A stretch of 64,000 nucleotides of DNA from JBAZGG01 sp041653015 (GTDB taxonomy: Bacteria > Bacillota_I > Bacilli_A > RFN20 > CAG-826). The notes under the pieces were generated by a model. The model ran no database searches, had not been told where the DNA came from, and saw nothing but the letters and a program-made list of their open reading frames with translations. The DNA is taken from positions 1-64,000 of the forward strand of contig JBAZGG010000003.1 in assembly GCA_041653015.1 (NCBI GenBank). The letters are read 5' to 3'. The translations under genes were made by a program, and so were the position numbers. How positions within the stretch are numbered: the stretch's first letter is position 1; every line of letters begins with the position of its first letter. Of this stretch, positions 23,049 to 32,335 are shown one piece after another.

Positions 23049-23467
23049 GATTGGCTTTTGAGCAATTCATCGGGATTCACTTCTTCTTCCGGTGACTTCT
23101 CTTCAAAGTCTTCTTCCTCTACTTCCTCTTCTTTTTCCTCTTCATCTTCGTAATCATCGCCTTCGTCATCAGAATAGGCGTCATTCATATCGACATGAAC
23201 TTCATCATAGGTTAAATTCTCGCGCAGCTCCCATTTATTATTTGGCAGATTGATTATTCTTCCATCAAGAGATAGATTTGTATAAAATTTTCCGAGCAAA
23301 GATGACAATTCACTTTTGACGAGAGACTTTTCAGTCGAAGAAGTATCTTTTTCAACTCTTTTCGAAATTTCATCCCAAAGATCTTTGAAAGCCATCGGTT
23401 CCGCTTTCTTTCGTTCATTTAGAACATCAACGGCGTAATCAAGCAATGATTTTTTTAATGCGAACAT
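23045..23467 (-). CDS. rpoE: DNA-directed RNA polymerase delta subunit
   Basis: Firmicutes-specific RNA polymerase subunit that speeds release of polymerase from DNA and RNA. The N-terminal HARE-HTH domain covers about residues 1-85 (LLDYAVDVLNERKKAEPMAFKDLWDEIS, LSLDGRIINLPNNKWELRE). The C-terminal tail of about 50 residues is very acidic (long runs of Asp and Glu from about 90), as in the family. Length 140 aa is shorter than the Bacillus protein. It lies between argS and nrnA; the delta gene next to a tRNA synthetase or ctrA is common in this phylum. Confidence 0.93.
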   Translation of the reverse strand: MFALKKSLLDYAVDVLNERKKAEPMAFKDLWDEISKRVEKDTSSTEKSLVKSELSSLLGKFYTNLSLDGRIINLPNNKWELRENLTYDEVHVDMNDAYSDDEGDDYEDEEEKEEEVEEEDFEEKSPEEEVNPDELLKSQS

Positions 23468-23484
23468 ATAATATTCCCCCTATA

Positions 23485-25107
23485 TCACATTTTTTCCGGA
23501 GCGCTCACTCCGATTATATCAAGAGCATTTCTCATCACAATCTGACTCGCCTTTGCAAGTGCGAGACGCGATTGAGTAAGCTCTTTATCATCCGAATTGA
23601 TGATGTGACATTCTGTGTAGAATGCATGGATAAGACTCGCTAATTTTTGAATATAAATCACAATTTTTTGTGGAGCTCTTTCATTTGCTGAAGATACGAT
23701 GATTGAAGGATATGATGCGAGATGAACCATCAATTCATTCTCTTGCTCTTCTCTTAGACGCTTCCCATCTAAATCGAAATCAATATCTGAAGCCGTGGCT
23801 AAAACTTTTGAAAGTCTCGCATGGGCATATTGAGCGTAATAAACTGGATTAGAAGAATTTTGCTCAAGCGCTAAAGAGAGATCAAAATCAAGATGAGATG
23901 AGGCGGCGCGAGAGACAAAGAAGTATCTAGAAGCGTCAACGCCGACATCTTCACAGAGCTCTCTCAATGTCACCGCATTTCCTGTGCGCTTAGACATTTT
24001 GACTTCAAGTCCATCTTTCATAAGGCGAACGACCTGAACCAATTCAACTTCCAAAATATCTCGCGAATAGCCCTGCATCATAAGAGCGCTTTTCATGCGC
24101 GCGATATATCCGTGATGATCAGCGCCTAATATGTCGACTAACAAATCAAATTTTCTTGATAATTTATCGAGATGATAAGCGATGTCAGGCATGAAATAAG
24201 TGTACTGCCCATCACTTTTCTTAATCGGGCGATCCTTATCATCCAAAAAGGCAGTCGTCTTCAAAAATAAAGCACCATCAGAAACATATGTAAATTTTTT
24301 GTATTTCTCAATCGTGCTTTCGATGCGATGTCCTTCGCGAATTTTACTCTCGCTAGAAAAAACATCAAACTCAACGCGAAATGATTTGAGATCTTCTTTG
24401 ATATTTTCTAATTCGAGCTCAATTCCTTTTTGCACAAAATATTTCTTGTTGTCGATGGAATCGCTTAAATATTTATTTCCAGATTCATCGATGATCCTCG
24501 AAGCAATTTTTTTGATATCTTCGCCATGATAACCATCGGTTGGCACATCAGTCGGAATCCCTAAAAGCGTCATATATCGAGCGGATATAGACTCTCCCAA
24601 ATGCTCAACTTGTGCTCCGGCATCATTGATATAGTACTCGCGAGTAACATCATACCCCGCAGCCTCGTAAAGACGGCAGATTGAGTCGCCAATAGCGGCG
24701 CATCTCGCGTGACCTAAATGCAGACTGCCAGTTGGATTTGCCGAAACAAATTCGACATTGACACGAAGATTATTTTTTTCATGTTTTCCAAAATCAGATC
24801 CCTGAGAAATGATTGTAGAAATTACTTTAGTAATAGATTCTTGCGAAAGGAAAAAATTAATGAAGCCCGGCCCAGCAATCTCAATTTTTGAAATACCTGA
24901 TCTGTCGATGTTCGAAACAATTATGGTCGCAATTTCGCGAGGATTTTTGTGAAGATCTTTGCTCAATTGCAATGCGACATTACACGCGTAGTCACCATGT
25001 TCAGAAGATTTGCTGTGCTCAATGATAATTGAGGGAACAGGAAACACGATGCCTTGGGAAGCAAGCGCATTTGATATCTTCTCTTTTAGTTTTTCTTCAA
25101 TGTTCAT
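23485..25107 (-). CDS. argS: Arginyl-tRNA synthetase
   Basis: Class I aminoacyl-tRNA synthetase, 540 aa. The N-terminal Add1 domain spans about 1-100. The HIGH-type motif is GSLHLGHAR near 123-131. The KMSKS-type loop is VKMSKRTGN near 365-373. The C-terminal anticodon-binding DALR domain runs from about 420 (YAQYAHARLS). Length matches the family. The upstream gap to ispF is 46 bp and holds no T-box. It precedes rpoE by 17 bp in the same direction. Confidence 0.96.
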   Translation of the reverse strand: MNIEEKLKEKISNALASQGIVFPVPSIIIEHSKSSEHGDYACNVALQLSKDLHKNPREIATIIVSNIDRSGISKIEIAGPGFINFFLSQESITKVISTIISQGSDFGKHEKNNLRVNVEFVSANPTGSLHLGHARCAAIGDSICRLYEAAGYDVTREYYINDAGAQVEHLGESISARYMTLLGIPTDVPTDGYHGEDIKKIASRIIDESGNKYLSDSIDNKKYFVQKGIELELENIKEDLKSFRVEFDVFSSESKIREGHRIESTIEKYKKFTYVSDGALFLKTTAFLDDKDRPIKKSDGQYTYFMPDIAYHLDKLSRKFDLLVDILGADHHGYIARMKSALMMQGYSRDILEVELVQVVRLMKDGLEVKMSKRTGNAVTLRELCEDVGVDASRYFFVSRAASSHLDFDLSLALEQNSSNPVYYAQYAHARLSKVLATASDIDFDLDGKRLREEQENELMVHLASYPSIIVSSANERAPQKIVIYIQKLASLIHAFYTECHIINSDDKELTQSRLALAKASQIVMRNALDIIGVSAPEKM

Positions 25108-25153
25108 AAATTCACCATGATATTATACAAAGAAGAGCGTATAAATCAATGAT

Positions 25154-25636
25154 TTATTTTCTTATTTTCTCTAAAAGGCAAATCGCAACAGCGCGAATCG
25201 CATGCTTCTTGCCCACCTCATCAAGCCCTTCATTAGTGCAGGCTTTTACAGAAACTTGAGAGATTCCGATGCCGAGAATAACCGATATACGCTTTCTCAT
25301 TTCATCGATGTGAGAAGACATCCTTGGCTCTTCAAGAAAGAGTGAAGAATCGATGTTCTTAATCTGATAGCCATGATTAATCATGAGTTTTGTTATCTCT
25401 TGAAGTAAATATCCACTATCGACATCTTTATATTTGTCATCTGTATCAGGAAAAAATTTACCTAAATCGCCAAGAGCTAGTGCACCAAGAATTGATTCGC
25501 CAATAGCATGTAATAAAACATCGCCATCGCTGTGAGCAACAAGCCCTTTATCAAAAGGAATAGAGATGCCACCCAAGACCAACTTGCGACCCTTTTCTAA
25601 TCTGTGTATATCTTCACCATAGCCTATTCGATACAT
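25154..25636 (-). CDS. ispF: 2-C-methyl-D-erythritol 2,4-cyclodiphosphate synthase
   Basis: MEP-pathway enzyme forming the cyclic diphosphate, a homotrimer with one Zn2+ per site. Metal ligands D9 and H11 lie in GYGEDIHRL; the third is the His in HSDGDVLLHAI near 43. FPDTDDKYKDVDS near 62 and the VSVKACTNEGLDEVG motif near 128 are typical. Length is 160 aa. The start at 25636 has GAGG just before it; the frame opens five codons earlier inside the ychF stop region. It is adjacent to ychF (7 bp). Confidence 0.95.
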   Translation of the reverse strand: MYRIGYGEDIHRLEKGRKLVLGGISIPFDKGLVAHSDGDVLLHAIGESILGALALGDLGKFFPDTDDKYKDVDSGYLLQEITKLMINHGYQIKNIDSSLFLEEPRMSSHIDEMRKRISVILGIGISQVSVKACTNEGLDEVGKKHAIRAVAICLLEKIRK

Positions 25637-25643
25637 AAATACC

Positions 25644-26750
25644 TCACACATTAAATCTAAAAAATACTATATCACCATCTCTGACAAGATACTCTTTTCC
25701 TTCGATTCGCAACTTTCCTTTTTCCTTGACCGCGAGCTCGCTGCCATATTTTATAATATCATCGTATGAATACACTTCGGCTTTAATAAATCCTTTTTGA
25801 AAATCGGTGTGAATAATACCTGCGCATTCAGGAGCTCTCATGCCGTTCACAAAAGTCCAAGCTCGACATTCATCTTCACCAACGGTGAAAAAAGTAGATA
25901 AATTCAATAGGGCATAGGCCGCTTTAATAACTTTATCTAGACCTGATTCTGAAGCTCCTAAGGATAGCAAGTACTCAATCCTCTCATCTTTGCTAAGAAG
26001 TGATAGTTGATACTCAATCTCACAGGAGACAGGAATCACTTGAGCGTGTTCTTGCTTGGCAATTTGCTCCACTATTTTTAAGTATTGACAATGTGGCAGA
26101 TCAGCATAATCGACATCGGACACATTCGCAACATAAATAATGGGTTTCATAGTCAAGAGATGCAACTCAGAAAATATATATTTTCTTTGTTCTTCACTAA
26201 ATGTGATATTCCTAGCAGGGATACCTCTTTCAAGCGCTTCTTTTAACGGAATCAAAACTGCGACTTCAGCGAGAGATTCTTTATCTTTGGAGGTCTTGGC
26301 TTTGATCTCCACTTTTCCCAATCGCTTTGCGACTGTATCTAAATCAGCAAGGGACAACTCAAGATTAATCGTATCGATGTCGCGCTTTGGATCCACTGTG
26401 TCCTCAACGTGGATAATTTCTGCAGAATCAAAACAGCGCACCACTTCAACGATGGCATCGCATTCGCGGATATGAGATAAAAATTGATTGCCTAGGCCTT
26501 CACCTTTTGAAGCTCCCCTAACGAGACCAGCAATATCATAGAATTCAAATGTCGCATTAACCTTTCGTTTCGGTTTAAATAAATCGGTAAGAAAATCTAG
26601 TCTAGCATCAGGAACGATGACTACACCGGTATTGGGATTAATCGTAGCAAATGGATAGTTTGCCGCTTCCACATGCGAATTTGTGATCGCATTAAATAGG
26701 GTTGATTTACCCACATTGGGAAGTCCAACAATTCCTGCTTTTAGTGGCAT
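25644..26750 (-). CDS. ychF: Ribosome-binding ATPase YchF (OLA1 family)
   Basis: TRAFAC GTPase-fold ATPase of 368 aa. The G1 loop is GLPNVGKSTLFNA at 8-20, the G3 motif is DIAGLVRGASKGEGLG near 72-87, and a coiled insertion follows. The C-terminal TGS domain starts near 285 (FTVGEDECRAWTF) and ends with REGDIVFFRF-like residues. The G4 position reads ANVSD, in place of the GTPase NKxD, consistent with ATP preference in this family. It binds ribosomes and responds to redox stress. It sits upstream of ispF in the same operon. Confidence 0.95.
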   Translation of the reverse strand: MPLKAGIVGLPNVGKSTLFNAITNSHVEAANYPFATINPNTGVVIVPDARLDFLTDLFKPKRKVNATFEFYDIAGLVRGASKGEGLGNQFLSHIRECDAIVEVVRCFDSAEIIHVEDTVDPKRDIDTINLELSLADLDTVAKRLGKVEIKAKTSKDKESLAEVAVLIPLKEALERGIPARNITFSEEQRKYIFSELHLLTMKPIIYVANVSDVDYADLPHCQYLKIVEQIAKQEHAQVIPVSCEIEYQLSLLSKDERIEYLLSLGASESGLDKVIKAAYALLNLSTFFTVGEDECRAWTFVNGMRAPECAGIIHTDFQKGFIKAEVYSYDDIIKYGSELAVKEKGKLRIEGKEYLVRDGDIVFFRFNV

Positions 26751-26814
26751 TTTCTTCGTTTCTCCATTACTTCGTTGTTATTATATAACAGCATTGAATA
26801 TTGTTAAAGTATAA

Positions 26815-26842
26815 ATGAAAGAAAAGACCCCTTAGGGTCTTT
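26815..26842 (-). terminator. Terminator after cspA
   Basis: AAAGACCC (26823-26830) pairs with GGGTCTTT (26835-26842), loop CTTA. On the minus strand TTTCTTTCAT follows. Confidence 0.85.
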
Positions 26843-26858
26843 CCGTTTTGATCAATAA

Positions 26859-27062
26859 TTATTCAACAATTTTTTTGATGTTTTGAGCTCTTAATCCACG
26901 TTCAGATTCTTCAACATCAAACTCAAGTCTTTCGCCTTGTTCAGCTGTCTTGTAATCGTTCATCAATAGAGCAGAATAATGGAAAAAGTAATCTTTGCCG
27001 TCATCACCATGGATGAAGCCATAACCTTTTTCCTTATTGAACATTTTTGCAGTTCCCTTCAT
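26859..27062 (-). CDS. csp: Cold shock protein (Csp family)
   Basis: Single cold-shock domain of 67 aa. RNP1 is KGYGFIHGDD at 12-21, RNP2 is YFFHYSAL at 25-32, and the domain ends with RGLRAQNIKKI. It binds single-stranded RNA or DNA as a chaperone. AAAGG lies ten bases before the ATG. The leader (27063-27120) contains a small hairpin, GCAAG/CTTGC around 27081-27096. The gene is monocistronic with its own terminator. Confidence 0.96.
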   Translation of the reverse strand: MKGTAKMFNKEKGYGFIHGDDGKDYFFHYSALLMNDYKTAEQGERLEFDVEESERGLRAQNIKKIVE

Positions 27063-27161
27063 TAGCCTAAACCTTTCTTAGCAAGATTAACTTGCCGAGA
27101 TATATATTATCACTATTCAATTTTGTATTCTACAAATAAATTAACAATTTTTAAAATTATT

Positions 27162-29948
27162 TTATTTCACGGTTTTTTTTCGAGCATAAAACGCGATGGT
27201 TACTATAGTATTGCCAATAAAATAGGCGATTATTAAAGAGATGAAAAAAATCACAAAATACGGAATTATGTTCAAATTGTTCTGAACAGGGGAGCCAAAA
27301 TACGACATCATCGTCCTCTTTATTATGATGCTTAAGAAAAACAATTCAAAAGTCGCATAGAGTGAGGAGAGAAGCGATATTCCTATCGCGTAATAGACAA
27401 ATAGCTTTTTTATATCCTTCTCTGGAATGCCGATGTATTGCATTAAAACTATCTCCTTTTGATTTTCGATCGTGCTCAGATATATGACGATCGATAGCAA
27501 TAGGAATGAGATTAAGAAAGAGATTGATGAAAAGGCAATGAGCATCATCTTCACGTAATTCAGCGTCTCATCGATCGATTTTCCTATTAAACGCGAAGGA
27601 TTTGCAAAATCATATCGCGAAAAATTTGATTTCAGATTAGAAATAATCGAATCGCTAACAGATGCATCGCCAATGTCAAAGATGACGGATTTTGGGCAGA
27701 GAGAAAATGAAGAAACCGATAGATGATCGCGAAAATAAGAGACTGTCCAATCGCTTGTGTGAAATATCATCAACTTGTTTTCTGATACGATATCAGCGAC
27801 TCGCAAGCAATCTTTTTGATATTGTTTGTCGATTGTTTCATCGACGAGCGAAGAATTCGTCACCATCGATACATACACATCGCTCCCGACATCGACTTCA
27901 AGCTGTTTAGCTAGCGATGAAGAAATAGCAATTTCATCTAGAGACAAGGTGCTTCCATCGTCGGCATTCCTATTGTAATTAGATGAAAAAGTCAAACCGC
28001 CACATGCGCTATTTAAGACATTTCCCATCACTACACTCTTTGGAAAATCGATCTTCATATCGACGCTTTTTACTTTTGAGTCAGCATCGATTGCCTGATC
28101 GAGAGAAATTTCTGATGAGGAAATGAAAAAATTATTTGAAAAGCCGAGCATCAAAGATGAAAACATCGCATACCCACCTTCTGTTAAAATAGAATATGTT
28201 AGCAGTCTCGGTTCAATTCTTTTAAATTCATCGATTTCCGATATAGCGAGGCAAGTCTTATCAACATAAAAAGCAAAAATTCGATCGACGTTTTCGCTAT
28301 TCACCACCAATTCCTTGTAATATTTGTCGTCGCCTCGTTCAAAGACATAATCATTCATCGATTGGTCATGCATCAATTCGTTTAAAAAAGCAGTTGCGTC
28401 CCCTCTCGATTTCATATAGAACACTTTATTCATCTCCCAAGGATAGGGAACATTATCAGAGTTCAATGTCGTCGGAATTCTCATCTCGTCTTCAAAAACC
28501 CACTTGTTCCAGCGATGATTAGAATGTATGATGGTCGTTTGTTCACCTTCGCATACACCGATTAATCGAAATGTCTGCTCGTCATTATAGGTCCAATTGT
28601 CGTTCGCAATCTTGATGGTGACGAAAATATCGTTCTCATTAATGTATTGACCAAATGACTCATAACTGCGAAGAATATGCAGGCGATAGCACAGATTTAC
28701 CATTGTTTTGTATGATAATTGAAGAAGGATTTGGTCATTCTCCATCCCGTCTCTTGGTGATGGAAAAATTGTTGATGATATATCATCTTCCCAAACATAC
28801 TCATTAATGCTTCTCGACGACAATTCGTCGATGACAAGTCTGTATGTTGTCGAAGAGATAAAAAATTCGTTTTGACTGCGAAAAAAGTCCTCGTAATTGA
28901 CCAGATATGATAATCCATAATCAAGAACGCGCGAGGAATATTTTTCGCAGATGTGCTTCACTTCATTTTCATTCGTGGAATACACACTGGAGAACGAATT
29001 ATTGCCATCATTTTTTAAGGATGCCACAATCTGCCGATCATCGATCACCGAATTAAACGAATTTTTTATTTCCGTGGAAAGAGACGATGAAAGGAGGAGC
29101 GTGAGTCCTACACCAGCAAGACCAAACGATGTCATAAAGGTCGTGAAAAACGTTCTGCCTTTTTTGTATTTTATATTCGCGATGATGTGACGGAATAAAA
29201 AAGAATTGGGTATTTTCGCTTTTTTTGGAGATGATTTCAGTTTTATCATCGCTAAAGGCTCACAATCAGAAATTTTATTTCTAATATTTTCTATGCCGGT
29301 GATATTCCCGTCGCTCATATGCACTATTGTGTCGCTATACTTATTTGCTATTTCGATGTCGTGTGTGACGACAATAACACAAGTGAAATTAGATATTCTT
29401 TTTAAAAGAGCAAAAATTTTCTCGCTTGTATTCTCATCAAGAGAACCAGAAGGTTCATCAAGCAATAGAATGCTCGGCTCGTTGATTAAGGAGCGAGCGA
29501 TTGCTACTCGCTGTTTTTCACCACCGGATAAAAATGCAACTTTCTCGTCGATTTTGTCGTTCAATTCAACAAATGAGAGCAGATCGTGTACTTTTCTTTT
29601 TTTGGCATGTTTACTCATATTTGTTGCTGTTTCAAGCGGCAGCACAACATTCCCATAGACCGTATCTAAATTGAAGAGGTTGAAGTCTTGAAAGACGTAC
29701 CCAATTGATTTTAACCGATATTCCGAGAGTTCCGTTGAACTCATTTGCTTTAAAAATTTACTGTTGAAAAATATTTCTCCTTCATACTTTTCATCAATTC
29801 CAGCAAGAATGTTTAGAAGAGTTGTTTTTCCACATCCAGAAGGACCGGTGATGCTGACTAGTCCTCGTTGGGGAAAAGTGTAGCTGATGTCGTTTAGCAC
29901 AACGCGTTGTTTAAAGCATCGCAAAAGATGAACAAATGATAGCATCAT
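27162..29948 (-). CDS. Giant fused ABC exporter, ATPase plus FtsX/MacB-type permease (928 aa)
   Basis: MacB-family ABC transporter with the ATPase N-terminal. Walker A is GPSGCGKTTLLN at 35-46, Q-loop FQDFNLF near 88, signature LSGGEKQRVAIA near 140-151, Walker B ILLLDEPSGSLDE near 159-171, and H-loop VTHD near 195. The first membrane helix is near 265-285. A very large extracytoplasmic region of over 500 residues follows, then three helices (about 800-825, 845-870, 890-915) of the FtsX fold. It overlaps the 704-aa exporter by four bases (ATGA), so the pair is translated together. Substrate unknown; MacB-type systems move peptides, lipoproteins or signals mechanically. Confidence 0.85.
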   Translation of the reverse strand: MMLSFVHLLRCFKQRVVLNDISYTFPQRGLVSITGPSGCGKTTLLNILAGIDEKYEGEIFFNSKFLKQMSSTELSEYRLKSIGYVFQDFNLFNLDTVYGNVVLPLETATNMSKHAKKRKVHDLLSFVELNDKIDEKVAFLSGGEKQRVAIARSLINEPSILLLDEPSGSLDENTSEKIFALLKRISNFTCVIVVTHDIEIANKYSDTIVHMSDGNITGIENIRNKISDCEPLAMIKLKSSPKKAKIPNSFLFRHIIANIKYKKGRTFFTTFMTSFGLAGVGLTLLLSSSLSTEIKNSFNSVIDDRQIVASLKNDGNNSFSSVYSTNENEVKHICEKYSSRVLDYGLSYLVNYEDFFRSQNEFFISSTTYRLVIDELSSRSINEYVWEDDISSTIFPSPRDGMENDQILLQLSYKTMVNLCYRLHILRSYESFGQYINENDIFVTIKIANDNWTYNDEQTFRLIGVCEGEQTTIIHSNHRWNKWVFEDEMRIPTTLNSDNVPYPWEMNKVFYMKSRGDATAFLNELMHDQSMNDYVFERGDDKYYKELVVNSENVDRIFAFYVDKTCLAISEIDEFKRIEPRLLTYSILTEGGYAMFSSLMLGFSNNFFISSSEISLDQAIDADSKVKSVDMKIDFPKSVVMGNVLNSACGGLTFSSNYNRNADDGSTLSLDEIAISSSLAKQLEVDVGSDVYVSMVTNSSLVDETIDKQYQKDCLRVADIVSENKLMIFHTSDWTVSYFRDHLSVSSFSLCPKSVIFDIGDASVSDSIISNLKSNFSRYDFANPSRLIGKSIDETLNYVKMMLIAFSSISFLISFLLLSIVIYLSTIENQKEIVLMQYIGIPEKDIKKLFVYYAIGISLLSSLYATFELFFLSIIIKRTMMSYFGSPVQNNLNIIPYFVIFFISLIIAYFIGNTIVTIAFYARKKTVK

Positions 29949-32059
29949 TCGTCCCTCAGTTCGCTCGAAAGAGAGAATGCTTTATAGCTTTTTAATGGGA
30001 TGACGCTGCAAAAGTAAGAGACGACAATACCTAAAATGCATACACATGACGGAATCAAAAGAGGAATATTTAAAAATGATGACAATGGGATACTAATGAT
30101 GTTATTAATACCAAAACTGCTGGATAACAAATGATTAAATAAGTTCGACAAGGGAAAAGAAATAACCATTGAAACCAAGGCTGATATTAAAGAGATGATA
30201 ACATTCTCCAGCACAAAGATATCTGAGACATCTGAATCAGTGGCACCCAGACAAGAAAGAATTGCAGACTCTTTTTTCTTTTTAATAAAAGACGAATAAG
30301 AGATGATGCCGATAATCAATATGATCCCCACAAAAGAGATTAAAACGAAAATCATCATAGAAAGAGAGAACGACATGACGAGACTGTCATAGGCTTGCTT
30401 TGTTTCATTCGGTGTCGATTGAATGGTGATTGCCGATTCATTTTTGACAAGTTTATTCGCAAGAAAAAATATATTCTCTGACTCTTTCTCATCATGCACA
30501 AAAAGATTATAACAGTAGCCCGAAAATGCACTGTTTGACGGCGATTGCTCAACCAAATCATAACAGGTGAATCTTTTCTGCAGATATGCGCCGATTTCAT
30601 CCAATGGGTAATTGATCATCAAATCGCGCAAAGCTACGTAAGAATAGTATATTTTAGGATGATTAAGGAATGAGAATTCATCGACAACAGCAACAATTTC
30701 CGCTTCTATCTTCAAAGAAAAACAATCCTTTATATACTGTCTCTCAGAATCGATAACTGGGTAATTGATATCGACATCATTGGAAATTGATATCCTTTTT
30801 CCCACTGCGTTTTCCGCAGATGCAAAATTTAATTCTGCAAACTCTTTATTAACGATAATCGTTCGAAGATCGTTATCGTATGGTGGCGAGCCAACAACAA
30901 TCAGTTTTTTCTGATAATTCTCTAATGAAATGTCGAAGACTGGCACCAATCGACTATTGGTTATAATTTGTTGATCATAGGAAACATCGCTGTATTCCGA
31001 TAGCAAGTAATTAAAACTTAATTCAACACTGATCGTTGATGAGTAATCATTTAGAAAATACACCTCATCGATATTTGGCCTAGTCGTTTTCACTAAATTT
31101 AGCGGGGAGCCCTCAATACTTTGATATTCCTTTTTTTGTATGATAGAAAAACTATATTCGAGCGACTTTTTTTGATATTCCTTAATCGCCTCGGCAGAAC
31201 CGTGGTAAAAACCAGCAGATAGCAGGAGAGAAGAAAAACCTATCATGCATACGAAAGAGCATAATAGATTCTGCTTCAAATCAGTTTTTAAATTTTTCCT
31301 CACAAAGAAATATTTCCAACGCGAATTTTTCTTTTTTTTAGTGATTGCCCCCACTATCGCTTGTCTTGAAGAGAGCAATGGCGAGGAATCTTCGACAACG
31401 GCGCCATCTTTTAAAGTAATCATTCTATCGGCGTAATTTTTCATCAACTCCGAATTATGCGAAACGATTATCACAAGTCTCGTTTTCGATATCTCGCGCA
31501 AAGCATCCATGACAATTTCTGAATTATGCTTGTCGAGTGCGCCTGTCGGTTCATCACATAAAAGGACCATCGGACTATTGGAAAGAGCTCTTATGATTCC
31601 AAGCCGCTGTTTTTCTCCGCCAGACAAGGAATCTACGGTTTTATTCGAAAATGCTTCCATACCAAAGCGCTTGAATAGTTTCATCACCTTTTCTTGCGCT
31701 TCTTTCATCTGAACGCCATATATGAGCAATGGCAGCATCACATTAAATAATGACGAGCACCTTTCGATTAGATTGTAATGCTGAAAAACAACCGCTATTT
31801 GTTTGGATCTATATTCACACAATTGCTTTTTATTGAAGGAAAATAGGTTTTTGGCATCGAATTCAACCATTCCTTGAGTTGGTTTTTCAATGTGAGCAAT
31901 TATATTGAGCAGAGTGGATTTACCCGAACCAGATTTGCCTTTGATGAATACAAGACCTTGGCGGTCAAACGACAAATTTATGTTCTTCAATGCTAAAAAA
32001 TTATCTTTGCCATCCCTTTTGAATGATTTCGACACGTTGATTAAATTTATCAATGACAT
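29945..32059 (-). CDS. Fused ABC exporter, ATPase plus FtsX/MacB-type permease (704 aa)
   Basis: Same architecture as the gene downstream but shorter. Walker A is GKSGSGKSTLLN at 40-51, Q-loop FQHYNLI near 92, signature LSGGEKQRLGII near 143-154, Walker B VLLCDEPTGALDK near 162-174, and H-loop VSHN near 201. The first helix is near 265-285, then an extracytoplasmic domain of about 280 residues, then three helices (about 570-595, 625-650, 670-695). The two genes overlap and may form a heterodimer. No response regulator or kinase of the Bce type is adjacent. Substrate unknown. Confidence 0.85.
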   Translation of the reverse strand: MSLINLINVSKSFKRDGKDNFLALKNINLSFDRQGLVFIKGKSGSGKSTLLNIIAHIEKPTQGMVEFDAKNLFSFNKKQLCEYRSKQIAVVFQHYNLIERCSSLFNVMLPLLIYGVQMKEAQEKVMKLFKRFGMEAFSNKTVDSLSGGEKQRLGIIRALSNSPMVLLCDEPTGALDKHNSEIVMDALREISKTRLVIIVSHNSELMKNYADRMITLKDGAVVEDSSPLLSSRQAIVGAITKKKKNSRWKYFFVRKNLKTDLKQNLLCSFVCMIGFSSLLLSAGFYHGSAEAIKEYQKKSLEYSFSIIQKKEYQSIEGSPLNLVKTTRPNIDEVYFLNDYSSTISVELSFNYLLSEYSDVSYDQQIITNSRLVPVFDISLENYQKKLIVVGSPPYDNDLRTIIVNKEFAELNFASAENAVGKRISISNDVDINYPVIDSERQYIKDCFSLKIEAEIVAVVDEFSFLNHPKIYYSYVALRDLMINYPLDEIGAYLQKRFTCYDLVEQSPSNSAFSGYCYNLFVHDEKESENIFFLANKLVKNESAITIQSTPNETKQAYDSLVMSFSLSMMIFVLISFVGIILIIGIISYSSFIKKKKESAILSCLGATDSDVSDIFVLENVIISLISALVSMVISFPLSNLFNHLLSSSFGINNIISIPLSSFLNIPLLIPSCVCILGIVVSYFCSVIPLKSYKAFSLSSELRDE

Positions 32060-32119
32060 AGAAATAAATAACCCTCATCTTTTAATAGAGGATCGCTCAC
32101 TGAAACGTGCCCTAAAAAG

Positions 32120-32335
32120 TTATTTTATTTCAACGATTGTCGATTGATGAGATATCACTTTTTTGACATTTTTATTAAAGATCTCTCGTGGCATCATGAT
32201 GAGATTTCCACACCCTAAACATTTGATTTTAATATCAGCTCCCATGCGAACGATCTGAAAACGACTACATCGATTCATACACGGATGCTCTTTCTTCATT
32301 TCGACGATGTCAAATAAAGCGTAATCGATAATCAT
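32120..32335 (-). CDS. DUF951 family protein
   Basis: Small protein of 71 aa with the DUF951 pattern: FDIVEMKKEHPC near 8-19, FQIVRMGADIKIKCLGCGNLIMMPR near 26-50 and KNVKKV near 55-60. Cys residues in HPCMNRC and CLGCG could bind a metal such as zinc. The family is widespread in Firmicutes and has no assigned function. The start at 32335 (ATG) has GAGGA seven bases upstream; the preceding in-frame TTG at 32338 is less likely. It overlaps the fhs stop by one base (TGATG). Confidence 0.87.
   Translation of the reverse strand: MIIDYALFDIVEMKKEHPCMNRCSRFQIVRMGADIKIKCLGCGNLIMMPREIFNKNVKKVISHQSTIVEIK

Noticed and set aside
25108..25153. T-box leader before argS
   Set aside because: The gap is 46 bp, with no T-box sequence or specifier stem.
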